Positions 17,550 to 26,831 are shown, counted from the stretch's first letter. The stretch: 64,000 nt of DNA from Pigmentiphaga sp. NML080357 (GCF_002188465.1 NZ_NINW01000020.1:50288-114287), one strand, 5' to 3'. Notes: generated by a model from the sequence alone, not told the origin. Translations and numbers: made by a program.

Positions 17550-18299
17550 CTAGAGGTACTTTTTGAAGCTGCCCGCGGTCAGGCTCACGGCCAGTCCCAG
17601 CAAGGCTGCGCTGGGCAGCAGGATCAGCAGCGGATGCACCGAGATCGGCAGCGCGAGGTAGGTGATCCAGGGCAGCACGGCCAGCGGCATCAGGCTCGCT
17701 TTCGCGCGGTGGTAGATGAAGCCGGATTCCCGGCCCGCGCCGAACCGCCGCACGTCCCGCCGCACCAGGCCGTCGATCAGGCCGACGAATGCCGCAGTGA
17801 GGATCAGCGGCAGCGTGAGCACCAGGACCAGCAGGCGCACGAGGAACGTGAGCGTCGTGAAGGCCGCGGCGATCAGGTAGCTCTCGGCCCAGACATAGGC
17901 CTGGCTGATGTAATAGCGGAAGTTGCGCGTCGGCTCGCGGCTGGGCGCACGGGCGCGCTCGGCGGTCTGGCTCATGCGCTCCAGCAACCCCGAGCGCACG
18001 AACACCCACCCGTACCCGGTATCCACCAGCTCGTGCGCCGTGCGCCCGGGCTCCTGCACCACCACGCTGCGCGTGAAGTGGTTCGACAGGTGCCCGAGTT
18101 CGTACTGCAGCATCTGCTGGGAGTGGCGCCAGCCCTGGTCCTTCCAGAACAGGTGCATGCCGACGCACTCCACCACGATCGAGAACAGCAGCGAACCGAT
18201 CAGCACCCCGAGCAGCCTGAACGGCAAGGTGATGGTGCCGACGATCAGCCCCTGGCGCTGGTTCTGCTCCCGCTGCGCGGTCGAGGCGGCATCCTTCAT
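17550..18299 (-). CDS. ICE membrane protein, PFL_4697 family (TIGR03747)
   Basis: A 249-residue integral membrane protein with an N-terminal helix pair (about 17-50), a periplasmic or cytoplasmic segment containing WKDQGWRHSQQMLQYEL and NFRYYISQAYVWAESYL, and three or more C-terminal membrane helices (about 135-245). It is always adjacent to the coupling-protein gene, whose stop it overlaps by 4 bp (ATGA). It may anchor or regulate TraD. Confidence 0.83.
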   Translation of the reverse strand: MKDAASTAQREQNQRQGLIVGTITLPFRLLGVLIGSLLFSIVVECVGMHLFWKDQGWRHSQQMLQYELGHLSNHFTRSVVVQEPGRTAHELVDTGYGWVFVRSGLLERMSQTAERARAPSREPTRNFRYYISQAYVWAESYLIAAAFTTLTFLVRLLVLVLTLPLILTAAFVGLIDGLVRRDVRRFGAGRESGFIYHRAKASLMPLAVLPWITYLALPISVHPLLILLPSAALLGLAVSLTAGSFKKYL

Positions 18300-20485
18300 G
18301 GTGCGGCCTCGCCGGTGCTGTCGTCGGCGCCGGTGGCCACCGCGTCAGGCTCGGCCGGAGCGGCGTCATCCAGCAGGTCGTCGGGCAAGGCAGCCTCCTG
18401 CAAGGCTGGGGAACTGGTGAACTCCCACCATTGCGTGGCCTCGCTGTAGCTCTGACGCATGTACCCAGCCAGTTGCTGCAAGTCCGCCGGCATCACTTCA
18501 TCGGGGTCAGGCGCTGGCAGTGGCATCCGGACCTTCCAGAGCTGACCACCCTGCAGCAGCGCGAAGCATTGGCCTTTGGGCAGGCCGACGACGTGGGATG
18601 GCTCGATCATCGGCACGCTCGACATGCTGATGCGGTCTTGCGTGTTGCTGGTGAAGTCCGTCGTCCCGCGGATGTCCGAGGCATCGGTCGCGCCGGAGAC
18701 GATGGTGGTGGTATAGACCTCCACCTTGGGCAATTGACGGGTCAACAATTCCGCGGTGGCGGTTTCCCGAACCCGCAGCATGAACAGGTTGTTGAAGTTG
18801 CCGATCACCTGGCCGGCCTTCGCGCGGTTGCCGATGCGGGCCTCGATGTCCGAGAGCGTCTGCGTATACGCGGTCACCTGCAGCCCGGCACCGCCGCCCT
18901 TGTTGATAAGGGGGATGAACTCGTCGCCCATCAGTTCGTTGAACTCGTCGGCATGGACGTTGATGGGAATGCGCGTGCCAGCCGAGGCACCCGGCAGGCC
19001 GTCGTCGATCCCGTGCTTGTAGATGTGCCCGGCTACCGACACCAGGTCGGAGAACATGGAGTTGCCGACCGCCGCGGCGACTTCAGCATCCGACAGCGCA
19101 TCCAGGCCGACATAGACCACGGCGCGCTTCCTGATGACTTGCATCCAGTCGAAGATCGGGCGCGCGTCAGACAGGTCGGAGTAATTCGGCGCCAGGAGTT
19201 GGGCGATCTTGCCGCTGGTGAGCTTTTCCAGCAGCGGCAGCAGCGATGCAACGATCTTGTCGAAGTAGGTCTTGTCGTAGCGCACCGCCGAGCGCAGGCC
19301 ATCGAGCACAGGGTCGTAGTTGCGCGCCTGGGAGAGGTATTGCTCCAGCGCCACCACACGCTTCTCGCGCCCGATCATGTTCCTTGGGATGTTCTTCTCG
19401 TTGAGCTTGGCCTCGATCTGGACGATCACCTCCCAGGTCTTGGGCTCGGTCTTGGCGAAGTAGTGTTGGGCGTACTCCATGAACAGCGCGTCGATGTTGA
19501 TTACGTGCCGCTGGATCAGCATGTAGTCCGGGCGCTGCCCCAGTTCCACCAATGCGCGCGCAATGATGTTGACGAAGCGCCATGCGAACTCGCGGAACGC
19601 TGCACTGTTGCCCTCGCCGGAGAGTTGCCCGGCAATGCGCGTGGCGACTTCACTGATGCGTCCGAAGCGCCCCACCGCGTTGTAGCGTGCAGAGAACTCG
19701 GGCCAGCCGAGGTGAAAGACGTAGAACTCGCCCTCGCGACCCGCTCGCTTGGCTTCGACGTACATGCGTTTCAAGAGATCCGCGTCGCCCTTGGGGTCGA
19801 TGACGATCACGACCTCATGCTCACCGTCTGCATTCGTGCGACGGATGTCCTGGGTGACGAACAACTCGGCCAGCCGCGTCTTCCCCACGCGCGTGGTGCC
19901 CAGCACCAGCGAATGGCCGACGCGCTCACCCAGTGGCAGGCTGACGTCGACCTCGTCGGGTTCGATGCCGTGCAATCGCGGCAGGCCGCCTACCGGTGGC
20001 AGTGGCCGCACGGGGTTGAATGACACATCCCAGCCCGTGAGCCGTACGAGGCGAGACAGTGGAAACGGTGCGAACTCCAGCCGCTCCTCCAGGCGTCGCG
20101 CCAGCCGGTATGCCGGTGTTGGCTCGACGTAGCGGCGAAATTCCGGCCGGTACGTCTGCATCAGCCTGTGGGTGTGCTTCTGTTCCCACAGGAAACCGCG
20201 CCCCACGAACAGGCGCTGCTGGCTGACCGGCACGTCCCTGCTCGTCATCACGTAGCGCGGCAGGCGCCGGATGTTGCGGCGGTAGCGCAGGATCACCCGC
20301 GCATCGCGGTAGCGGATCGCGCCATAGGCGCCGAACGCCAGTGCGGCACCGACGCCCATGGCTGGGCTCAGCGCGAGCGACCACGGGGCCACCAGGGACA
20401 GAAACGCGGCGCCCGCACATGCCGCGACGGTGTATAGCTCCACCGCTGGGCGCAACAGGACTTCGACGGGCTGTTTCCCCGACAT
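18296..20485 (-). CDS. traD: conjugative coupling protein TraD (TIGR03754)
   Basis: A 729-residue AAA+ coupling protein linking the relaxase-DNA complex to the secretion channel. Two N-terminal membrane helices (about 18-55) precede the ATPase domain, with Walker A LGTTRVGKTRLAELF (residues about 192-206) and a Walker B-like VVIVIDPKGD. The later conserved INVHADEFNELMGDEFIPLINKGG stretch is split around the catalytic acid (about 515-540). The C-terminus is acidic and Ala-rich. It is full length for the PFGI-1-class TraD family and closely coupled to the TIGR03747 gene. Confidence 0.92.
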   Translation of the reverse strand: MSGKQPVEVLLRPAVELYTVAACAGAAFLSLVAPWSLALSPAMGVGAALAFGAYGAIRYRDARVILRYRRNIRRLPRYVMTSRDVPVSQQRLFVGRGFLWEQKHTHRLMQTYRPEFRRYVEPTPAYRLARRLEERLEFAPFPLSRLVRLTGWDVSFNPVRPLPPVGGLPRLHGIEPDEVDVSLPLGERVGHSLVLGTTRVGKTRLAELFVTQDIRRTNADGEHEVVIVIDPKGDADLLKRMYVEAKRAGREGEFYVFHLGWPEFSARYNAVGRFGRISEVATRIAGQLSGEGNSAAFREFAWRFVNIIARALVELGQRPDYMLIQRHVINIDALFMEYAQHYFAKTEPKTWEVIVQIEAKLNEKNIPRNMIGREKRVVALEQYLSQARNYDPVLDGLRSAVRYDKTYFDKIVASLLPLLEKLTSGKIAQLLAPNYSDLSDARPIFDWMQVIRKRAVVYVGLDALSDAEVAAAVGNSMFSDLVSVAGHIYKHGIDDGLPGASAGTRIPINVHADEFNELMGDEFIPLINKGGGAGLQVTAYTQTLSDIEARIGNRAKAGQVIGNFNNLFMLRVRETATAELLTRQLPKVEVYTTTIVSGATDASDIRGTTDFTSNTQDRISMSSVPMIEPSHVVGLPKGQCFALLQGGQLWKVRMPLPAPDPDEVMPADLQQLAGYMRQSYSEATQWWEFTSSPALQEAALPDDLLDDAAPAEPDAVATGADDSTGEAAP

Positions 20486-20489
20486 GGCC

Positions 20490-21029
20490 TCATTGCTCGA
20501 TGCCGGTCGCCGTGATCAGCGCCGGGTAGTGCCGCAGGCCCAGGCGTTCGGCCAGATCATCGCCGGCCACGGGGGCCATCGGCACGCCAGGCGCCAGTGC
20601 GCGCAACCGCGCCAAAGCCTGCGCGGTCTCGACATTGACCACCAGGCCGACCGCGCCGCGGTCGTGCAGCGACGCCGCGTGACGGCGCAGCCAGGCTTGC
20701 GAGGTCTCATCGTCGCCGATGACCACGAAAGGCCGCAGGCCCGGTGCCTCGATCACGCGCCGCGCGACGAAGCCGGGCATCAGCTTCGCGCTGCGTACCG
20801 GCAGCATCGCTGCCTCGTCAGCGGGGGTGGCGGGAATCTGCGGCGTCGGAATGGGAGGCCGCAACGCGCTGTTGGCGCGTGGCTGCAGGTTAAGCGCTTC
20901 GTAGTACGGCAGCGCCGACGCGCCGCCGCGGTCCTCGACCACGATCAGCGGTTCGGCGGCATGCGCGACCAACGGCAGCGCCGCCAGCAGCGCGAGCAGG
21001 CCCCGCAGGGTCCAGAGCGGTTTCGTCAT
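20490..21029 (-). CDS. ICE protein, PFL_4695 family (TIGR03765)
   Basis: A 179-residue secreted protein: signal peptide to AHAAEP, then the family pattern LIVVEDRGGASALPYYEAL and a C-terminal part ending DLAERLGLRHYPALITATGIEQ. The end resembles the TraW/TrbC-type thioredoxin fold of the PFL_4709 protein. It lies 4 bp before traD and overlaps the transglycosylase gene. Likely a periplasmic assembly factor. Confidence 0.83.
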   Translation of the reverse strand: MTKPLWTLRGLLALLAALPLVAHAAEPLIVVEDRGGASALPYYEALNLQPRANSALRPPIPTPQIPATPADEAAMLPVRSAKLMPGFVARRVIEAPGLRPFVVIGDDETSQAWLRRHAASLHDRGAVGLVVNVETAQALARLRALAPGVPMAPVAGDDLAERLGLRHYPALITATGIEQ

Positions 21030-21616
21030 GGGGTCGACTCCTGACGCACGGCTCGCGCCGTGGCGATTGAGTGCGTGCCCTGCACGCGGGCGAGGTGTCG
21101 GGATACGCTGCGTCGATAGCGGGCGGCAGGCTCACCGCCCGCGGGCCGGTGGTAGCGGCCCATGGCCAGCAGCCAGTCTTCACCGGGGGTGTACTGCTCC
21201 TTGAGGATCTCGGCGGCGCTGGCGAGATTGCGGTACGGGTCCAACAAGTCGCAGGCATGGGTGTAGCGGTGCGGGTGGTAGCCCAGGTTGATCTGGCCCA
21301 GGCCCGCGTCGATGCGCGTGGGTGGCGTAGATCGCATCGCCTGCTGCAAACCGGCGCAGGCATCGGCACGGGTGGCGAAGCGCCGCGACTGGCCGGCGAC
21401 ATTCAGGGTCCACGGCCATGGGACGATGCGTCCATTGCGTCGCATGCCGCTCTCCTGCAAGGCCACGGCGTAGAGCACCGTCGAGGGAATGCCCGCGCGC
21501 TGTGCGGCAAGCTGGTAGGCCGGTGGCGGAACCTCCTGGGCATGGGCGGCGCAGGCGAACAGGCCCGCAGTGAGCGCCAGTGCGCGCAGCAGCGCCGTTA
21601 CGGCTGGCGTTGCCAT
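21026..21616 (-). CDS. lytic transglycosylase (SLT fold)
   Basis: A 196-residue secreted peptidoglycan-cleaving enzyme that opens the wall for the conjugation channel (VirB1/PilT role). A signal peptide ends CAAHAQEV. The SLT catalytic Glu lies in YAVALQESGM, and the conserved AGLGQINLGYHPH and LLAMGRYHRP motifs follow. ATG 21616 overlaps the preceding gene by 19 bp; the long in-frame upstream extension is antisense to nothing recognisable and lacks a signal peptide. Confidence 0.87.
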   Translation of the reverse strand: MATPAVTALLRALALTAGLFACAAHAQEVPPPAYQLAAQRAGIPSTVLYAVALQESGMRRNGRIVPWPWTLNVAGQSRRFATRADACAGLQQAMRSTPPTRIDAGLGQINLGYHPHRYTHACDLLDPYRNLASAAEILKEQYTPGEDWLLAMGRYHRPAGGEPAARYRRSVSRHLARVQGTHSIATARAVRQESTP

Positions 21617-22323
21617 TGGCCGTTCACTTCGCGCACAACCGCAGGCAAATCGCCGGGCAGGCTCAGCGACAGCCAGCGGCCGCCGTCGTGGTTGAGCGTG
21701 ATGCCGCCGCTGCGCACCCGGGCCGGGTCGATCTGGGCGCGCTTGGCCCAGTCGCGGATGCGCGCATCGTCCTGGCGGCTGCCGACCATGTAAAGGTCGA
21801 ACTCGGCACCCGAGGATTGCAGGCGTTGGACGAGTTGCCCGCAAGCCGCGCAGCCGTCCTTGATGAACACTGCCGTGCGACCGCTGCCCCGCGCAGCGGC
21901 GGCGCCTGGCCTCTCGTCAGACAGGTTCACCCGCTGCATGCCGGGGTTCAGGCGCTGCCAGGCCTCGTCGTAGGCGCGCTGGTACGCGAGCAGCTTCTCC
22001 ACGCGGCGCGCTTCGACTTGCACCTGCAGCTCTGCGTAGCGCCGCCGTTCTTCGTCGGTGCGCGCCTCGATGCCCAGGGCGGACAGCGGGTCCAGATTTG
22101 GCGAGTAGATGCCCAGCGGCCCATCCATCAAGTCGCGATAGCGCGCCCATTCCTGCGGTTGCAGGCCCCATTCGCCTGCCACCCGGTCGTCCAGGATGCG
22201 GGCGGCCAGCGGGCGCTCCTGGCTCTGCGCATTGCGGGCGGGGGTCGTGGCGGGCTGCTGCGCCCAGGCGGGCAACTGCATGGAGCCCAGCAGGAACGCG
22301 TACAGGATGATCGACGGCTTCAT
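21598..22323 (-). CDS. ICE protein, PFL_4693 family (TIGR03759)
   Basis: A 241-residue secreted protein with a signal peptide (cleavage near AWAQQ). It has the family core GEWGLQPQEWARYRDLMDGPLGIYSPNLDPL and a C-terminal thioredoxin-like domain with a redox motif CAAC (FIKDGCAACGQLVQRL). Like other Cys-containing parts of this system it probably acts in the periplasm during channel assembly. The start ATG lies at 22323. Confidence 0.84.
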   Translation of the reverse strand: MKPSIILYAFLLGSMQLPAWAQQPATTPARNAQSQERPLAARILDDRVAGEWGLQPQEWARYRDLMDGPLGIYSPNLDPLSALGIEARTDEERRRYAELQVQVEARRVEKLLAYQRAYDEAWQRLNPGMQRVNLSDERPGAAAARGSGRTAVFIKDGCAACGQLVQRLQSSGAEFDLYMVGSRQDDARIRDWAKRAQIDPARVRSGGITLNHDGGRWLSLSLPGDLPAVVREVNGQWQRQP

Positions 22324-22337
22324 GTGGTGGGCTCCGG

Positions 22338-22982
22338 TCAAGGAATCGCCACGCGACGGGTCTGGTCGCCGGCCTGGAACACCGCGGCATTGCCCTCGAT
22401 CGCCTGCAGGCGCCACGGACCCAGCGCATCACCCGGCAGCAGCACCTGGAGCTGATCGGGCGTGAAATCTCCGGCACTCGGGGCGACGGACACGCTGCGC
22501 TGACCCGCGCGCAGCTCAGCGCCGACGACACGAAATGGCAGCGGCGGCGGTTCGGACTTGGCGGTGGCCGGTTGGCTCGGGGTGCGCCGCTGGGTAGGCG
22601 CCGCTGCACGCGCAGTCGCTTGGCGCACCTTGATCTGCTCGACTTCGGTACGCAGCGCCTGAACGTCCTCGGCGGTGGCATAGCCACCCAGCGCCTGTTC
22701 GGCTTGAACGATGCGCGCCTCCATTGCCTGCCGAGCGTCTTGCAGGCCTGCGGCGGTGGCGGCTGCGGGCTGCTGCTGCAAGGCCCGCGTGGTCTCGGCC
22801 AGCCCGGTCACCTGGGCTTCGAGGCGCTGCAACCGGACATCGAGCTGCTGCTGGTCGGCCTGATCGGTCATCGTCTGGTGGCCCAGGATCGCGAAGACAC
22901 TGAGACCCAGCAGCCAAAGCCAGAGCAGGCTTTGCAACACCACGGCGGCGGTCGGGCGCCGGAGCGGCTGTGCCGCGTTCAT
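22338..22982 (-). CDS. ICE coiled-coil membrane protein
   Basis: A 214-residue protein: one N-terminal membrane helix (about 13-35), a coiled coil (about 43-118, containing QQQLDVRLQRLEAQVTGLAETTR), a Pro/Thr-rich linker and a small beta-rich C-terminal domain (VVGAELRAGQRSVSVAP to the end). This resembles PilP-type pilus assembly proteins in outline, but I cannot assign a named family. The overlap with the PilL-like gene places it in the same transcript. Confidence 0.65.
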   Translation of the reverse strand: MNAAQPLRRPTAAVVLQSLLWLWLLGLSVFAILGHQTMTDQADQQQLDVRLQRLEAQVTGLAETTRALQQQPAAATAAGLQDARQAMEARIVQAEQALGGYATAEDVQALRTEVEQIKVRQATARAAAPTQRRTPSQPATAKSEPPPLPFRVVGAELRAGQRSVSVAPSAGDFTPDQLQVLLPGDALGPWRLQAIEGNAAVFQAGDQTRRVAIP

Positions 22983-23545
22983 GGCTGGCCTCCCGCAAAG
23001 GGGAACGTCTGCACGGCCTCGGCAGCAGGCGGCTCGGACACCGGCTCGGCACCGGTGTCGCGACCAGGCCGCTCGAAGCAGACCTGCCGCGTCCGGTCAT
23101 CGGCGTGCAGTTCCCAAGCCGGACCGGCCAGGGTGAGCAGTGCATCGCGCAAGGTCATGGGGCCGAGATGCAAGTGCGCCGCCGGCAGCGGCAGCGCGTA
23201 CAGCTCGATCACCGCATGCGGGGTCTCGCAAAGCTGGTAGCCGCTGCGTTTGAGCACATGCCGCAGCCCGTCGCCGACCGTGGCGCGGACCTCCTCGGGC
23301 ATGGACACGTCGATGGTCTGCACCAGCAGATCGCGCTGCGCCGCCATCGGCGCCAGCTCCACCAGGGTGTAGCGGCCATAGCGCACGACGGGAATGAACT
23401 CGGGCGGTGCAGCCTCGGGCGCGGGTGGGACGTCCTCGACGGTGCTGGCGGCCAGCGGCGGTGGCGTGGTCGCGCAGCCGCTGGCCAAGGCTGCGGCCAG
23501 GAGGCTGGTACCGACCAGACACCGGGATACATGGATTGCAGGCAT
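22979..23545 (-). CDS. PilL-like lipoprotein (TIGR03748), first gene of the mating operon
   Basis: A 188-residue lipoprotein with a lipobox LASGC (about residue 24). The PilL N-terminal domain pattern begins VVRYGRYTLVELAPMAAQRDLLVQTIDV and continues to HLGPMTLRDALLTLAGPAWEL. It is the most upstream gene of the minus-strand mating run. The ars operon begins 170 bp further on in the opposite direction, so the divergent interval 23546-23713 must hold the promoters of both. Confidence 0.83.
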   Translation of the reverse strand: MPAIHVSRCLVGTSLLAAALASGCATTPPPLAASTVEDVPPAPEAAPPEFIPVVRYGRYTLVELAPMAAQRDLLVQTIDVSMPEEVRATVGDGLRHVLKRSGYQLCETPHAVIELYALPLPAAHLHLGPMTLRDALLTLAGPAWELHADDRTRQVCFERPGRDTGAEPVSEPPAAEAVQTFPFAGGQP

Positions 23546-23676
23546 GGCATCGGCTCTTCTGTTGCGATGCCGATACCTTGGCTGCGCGCGGCTGCGCGGT
23601 CAGTCAGAAATGCGAACTGGGGGGTGCCCGCTTTTGCAGTCCAACACATAGCGCAACCCGCAAATCCAACTGTGGT

Positions 23677-23707
23677 TTGCACATTAATTCTATAAATGTT
23701 GTATTAT
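23677..23707 (+). promoter_or_regulatory. ars promoter and likely ArsR operator
   Basis: TTGCAC (23677-23682) is 17 bp from TGTATT (23700-23705), with TATTAT overlapping as an alternative -10. The stretch is strikingly AT-rich against its surroundings and holds the imperfect dyad ATTCTATAAA...TATTATCGAAT, the usual appearance of an ArsR operator covering its own promoter. arsR begins 7 bp after this block. Confidence 0.55.
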
Positions 23708-23713
23708 CGAATC

Positions 23714-24034
23714 ATGAAAGAGGATCAAGCCATTTCCGCCTTAAACGCCCTGGCTCACACCCAGCGCCTGCGCGTGTTCCGCGCCTTGGTCGTTGCTGGC
23801 CCGGGCGGACTGACGCCGAGCACGCTAGCTGACCAGCTCGACGTGGCCCGCAACACCTTGTCCTTCCACTTGAAGGAACTGGCCCATGCTGGCCTCGTCA
23901 GCATCGAGCAGCAGGGCCGCAACCTGATTTATCGCGCCGAGTACGGCCGCATGGACGGTCTGATCGGTTACCTGACCGAGCATTGCTGCCAAGGTGGCGT
24001 ATGCGAGGTTTCTCCATCCAAGACCTGCTGCTGA
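23714..24034 (+). CDS. arsR: ArsR-family arsenite-responsive repressor
   Basis: A 106-residue SmtB/ArsR winged-helix repressor (HTH about residues 33-66, STLADQLDVARNTLSFHLKELAHAG). The usual arsenite site in the DNA-recognition helix is absent. Instead the C-terminus carries Cys91, Cys92, Cys97, Cys105 and Cys106, resembling the C-terminal arsenite site of the Acidithiobacillus-type ArsR subgroup. It should release the promoter upstream when As(III) or Sb(III) binds. ATG 23714 was preferred over an upstream TTG that lies inside the promoter. Confidence 0.9.
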   Translation: MKEDQAISALNALAHTQRLRVFRALVVAGPGGLTPSTLADQLDVARNTLSFHLKELAHAGLVSIEQQGRNLIYRAEYGRMDGLIGYLTEHCCQGGVCEVSPSKTCC

Positions 24035-24036
24035 CC

Positions 24037-24531
24037 ATGACCGATACCACTTACAACGCCTTGTTCATCTGTACGGGCAATTCGGCCCGCTCCATCCTCG
24101 CCGAAGGCATCCTCAACGACATGGGCCAAGGGCGGTTTCACGCCTGGTCGGCAGGTAGCCATCCGAAAGGCGAAGTTCACCCGCTGGCACTCGCCACGCT
24201 GGAGCGGCTGCACCTTCCGACAACGGGCTACCGCAGCAAGAGCTGGGACGAGTTCGTGAAGCCCGATGCGCCGGTGTTCGATTTCATCTTCACCGTCTGC
24301 GACAACGCAGCCGGCGAGGCGTGTCCGCTGTGGCCGGGCAAGCCGGTGTCGGCGCATTGGGGCGTGCCTGACCCGGCAGCCGTGGAAGGCACCCTGGAAC
24401 GACAAAGCAAGGCGTTCTTCGATACCGCCATGACGCTGCGCCGACGTATCGAGTTGTTCCTGTCGCTTCCGATCAAGAGTCTCGATGCCATGTCGTTGCA
24501 GCGTGAACTGCGCGACATCGGCCGCCAGTGA
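24037..24531 (+). CDS. arsC: arsenate reductase, low-molecular-weight phosphatase type
   Basis: A 164-residue enzyme of the LMW protein-tyrosine-phosphatase fold. The P-loop CTGNSAR (C-x5-R, residues 12-18) holds the nucleophile, and the redox cysteines lie in TVCDNAAGEACP. This is the thioredoxin-linked arsenate reductase chemistry that converts As(V) to As(III) for export. The start ATG follows the arsR stop by two bases, so the genes are coupled. Confidence 0.9.
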   Translation: MTDTTYNALFICTGNSARSILAEGILNDMGQGRFHAWSAGSHPKGEVHPLALATLERLHLPTTGYRSKSWDEFVKPDAPVFDFIFTVCDNAAGEACPLWPGKPVSAHWGVPDPAAVEGTLERQSKAFFDTAMTLRRRIELFLSLPIKSLDAMSLQRELRDIGRQ

Positions 24532-24541
24532 GGCCCGCCCG

Positions 24542-25618
24542 ATGAGCGCAACCGATACTGCCGGCCCCGCGCCAGCAAACTCCGCCATGAGCGGCTTTGA
24601 GCGTTACCTGACGCTATGGGTGGCGGTGTGCATCATCGCGGGGATCGCTCTGGGCCAGTTCGCGCCCGCCGCATTCCAGGCCATCGGCCGCATGGAGATT
24701 GCCAAGGTCAACCTGCCGGTCGGCCTGCTGATCTGGGTAATGATCATCCCCATGCTGCTGAAGGTGGACTTCGCCGCGCTTGGCCAGGTGCGCCAGCATT
24801 GGCGGGGCATGGGGGTCACGCTGTTCATCAATTGGGCCGTCAAGCCGTTCTCAATGGCGTTGCTGGCGTGGATCTTCATCCGCCACGTCTTTGCCGACTG
24901 GCTGCCCGCCGATCAGCTCGACAGCTATATCGCCGGCCTGATCCTGCTGGCTGCTGCACCGTGTACCGCAATGGTTTTCGTTTGGAGTCGGCTGACTGGC
25001 GGTGATCCGGTATTTACGCTGTCGCAAGTGGCCTTGAACGACACCATCATGGTGTTCGCCTTCGCACCCATCGTCGGCCTGCTGCTGGGCCTGTCGTCGA
25101 TCACGGTGCCGTGGGACACCTTGCTGGTGTCGGTGGGTTTGTACATCGTCATTCCGGTCATCCTGGCCCAGCTCTGGCGCCGGGCGCTGCTGCGCAAGGG
25201 GCAGGCCGTGTTCGACAGGGCACTGGAACGCATCGGCCCATTGTCCATCGCCGCGCTGTTGCTGACGCTGGTGCTGCTGTTCGCCTTCCAGGGCGAGGCC
25301 ATCATCCGGCAGCCGCTGGTGATCGCCATGCTGGCGGTGCCGATCCTGATCCAGGTGTTCTTCAATTCCGGTCTGGCGTACTGGCTCAACCGCCAGGTGG
25401 GCGAAAAGCACTGCGTCGCTGGGCCATCCGCGTTGATTGGTGCCAGCAACTTCTTCGAGCTGGCCGTGGCCGCCGCCATCAGCCTGTTCGGCTTCCATTC
25501 CGGCGCAGCACTCGCAACAGTGGTCGGCGTGCTCATCGAGGTGCCGGTCATGCTGCTGGTGGTGCGCGTGGTCAATCGCTCACGCGGCTGGTACGAACGC
25601 CGCGCGACCACTTCGTAA
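24542..25618 (+). CDS. acr3: arsenite efflux permease Acr3
   Basis: A 358-residue inner-membrane carrier of the BART/Acr3 superfamily with about ten membrane helices. The hallmark cysteine in the fourth helix region is present (LAAAPCTAMVFVWS), as is the conserved GASNFFELAVAAAISLFG-like helix. It exports As(III) made by the two reductases flanking it. ATG 24542 is 10 bp after arsC. Confidence 0.92.
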   Translation: MSATDTAGPAPANSAMSGFERYLTLWVAVCIIAGIALGQFAPAAFQAIGRMEIAKVNLPVGLLIWVMIIPMLLKVDFAALGQVRQHWRGMGVTLFINWAVKPFSMALLAWIFIRHVFADWLPADQLDSYIAGLILLAAAPCTAMVFVWSRLTGGDPVFTLSQVALNDTIMVFAFAPIVGLLLGLSSITVPWDTLLVSVGLYIVIPVILAQLWRRALLRKGQAVFDRALERIGPLSIAALLLTLVLLFAFQGEAIIRQPLVIAMLAVPILIQVFFNSGLAYWLNRQVGEKHCVAGPSALIGASNFFELAVAAAISLFGFHSGAALATVVGVLIEVPVMLLVVRVVNRSRGWYERRATTS

Positions 25619-25634
25619 CCTCCAAGAGGCATCC

Positions 25635-26057
25635 ATGAGCACCATCACGATCTACCACAACCCAGCCTGCGGCACCTCGCGCAACGTGCTGGGCCTGATC
25701 CGCAACAGCGGCGAGGAACCGACCATCATCGAGTACCTGAAAACGCCGCCCGACCGCGACACGCTCCAGGCGCTGATCGCGGCGATGGGCGTGCCGGTGC
25801 GAGACGTGCTGCGCGAGAAAGGCACGCCCTATGCCGACCTCGACCTGGGCAACCCGAAGTGGAGCGACGACGACCTGATCGGCTTCATGCTCCAGCATCC
25901 CATCCTCATCAACCGGCCTATCGTGGTCACGCCGCTAGGCACGCGCCTGTGCCGGCCTTCGGAAGCCGTGCTCGACCTGCTGCCGCAGCCGCAGCGCGGC
26001 GCGTTCAACAAGGAAGACGGCGAGCCGGTGGTCGATCAGGACGGCCGCCGTGTCTGA
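25635..26057 (+). CDS. arsC: arsenate reductase, glutaredoxin-dependent ArsC type
   Basis: A 140-residue ArsC/Spx-family protein. The catalytic Cys lies in [11 protein letters not shown] (Cys12). The substrate-binding arginines are expected in LINRPIVVT and GTRLCRPSE, both present. It is unrelated in fold to the arsC two genes upstream, so the operon has two independent ways to reduce arsenate (thioredoxin- and glutathione-linked). The stop overlaps arsH by 8 bp. Confidence 0.92.
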   Translation: MSTITIYHNPACGTSRNVLGLIRNSGEEPTIIEYLKTPPDRDTLQALIAAMGVPVRDVLREKGTPYADLDLGNPKWSDDDLIGFMLQHPILINRPIVVTPLGTRLCRPSEAVLDLLPQPQRGAFNKEDGEPVVDQDGRRV

Positions 26058-26772
26058 ATCTCGTCTCGACCTGCCGAACATCGACACGGCGCTGTTCCAG
26101 CAACCGGACACCGAACATCTGTTCGCGCCGGCACGGGCCACGCACGCGCCGCGCTTCCTGCTGCTCTATGGTTCGCTGCGCGAACGCTCGTTCAGCCGCC
26201 TCGCAGCCGAAGAAGCCGCACGCATCTTGCGGGCGCTGGGCGGCGAGACCCGATTGTTCAATCCGTCCGGGCTGCCTCTGGTGGACGATGCGCCGGCCGA
26301 TCACCCGAAGGTCAAGGAACTGCACGAACTGGTGCAATGGGCCGAGGGCATGGTGTGGAGTTCGCCGGAGCGCCACGGCGCGATGACCGGCCTGATGAAG
26401 ACCCAAATCGACTGGATTCCGCTGTCGGTCGGCGCGGTGCGCCCGACCCAGGGCAAGACGCTGGCGGTGATGCAGGTATCGGGCGGCTCGCAGTCGTTCA
26501 ACGCCGTCAACCAGATGCGCGTGCTGGGCCGCTGGATGCGGATGCTGACCATCCCGAACCAGTCCTCGGTCGCCAAGGCGTACCAGGAGTTCGACGAGGC
26601 CGGACGCATGAAGCCCTCGGCCTACTACGACCGCGTGGTGGACGTGATGGAAGAACTGATGAAGTTCACGCTGCTCACGCGCGACGTGGCGCCGTATCTG
26701 GTGGATCGTTACAGCGAGCGCAAGGAAAGCGCTGAATCACTGTCCAGGCGTGTACGGCAAGGTGCAATTTGA
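26050..26772 (+). CDS. arsH: ArsH NADPH-dependent FMN organoarsenical oxidoreductase
   Basis: A 240-residue flavodoxin-like flavoprotein. The FMN phosphate loop is [10 protein letters not shown], followed by [21 protein letters not shown] and [21 protein letters not shown], both characteristic of ArsH. It oxidises trivalent organoarsenicals such as methylarsenite. It starts with GTG, overlapping the second arsC, and is the last gene of the five-gene operon. Confidence 0.92.
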   Translation: MSESRLDLPNIDTALFQQPDTEHLFAPARATHAPRFLLLYGSLRERSFSRLAAEEAARILRALGGETRLFNPSGLPLVDDAPADHPKVKELHELVQWAEGMVWSSPERHGAMTGLMKTQIDWIPLSVGAVRPTQGKTLAVMQVSGGSQSFNAVNQMRVLGRWMRMLTIPNQSSVAKAYQEFDEAGRMKPSAYYDRVVDVMEELMKFTLLTRDVAPYLVDRYSERKESAESLSRRVRQGAI

Positions 26773-26784
26773 CGCTGCGAGGCG

Positions 26785-26819
26785 CTGAAAAAAGAGCCGA
26801 CGACCTCTCGGTCGTCGGC
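26785..26819 (-). terminator. intrinsic terminator of the helicase gene
   Basis: A perfect 10-bp stem GCCGACGACC / GGTCGTCGGC (26796-26805, 26810-26819) with loop TCTC is followed on the minus strand by TCTTTTTTC. It lies between the convergent arsH and helicase genes, 13 bp past the helicase stop. It lacks a U tract on the plus strand, so it serves mainly the minus-strand transcript. Confidence 0.85.
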
Positions 26820-26831
26820 ATTGCGTGAAGT

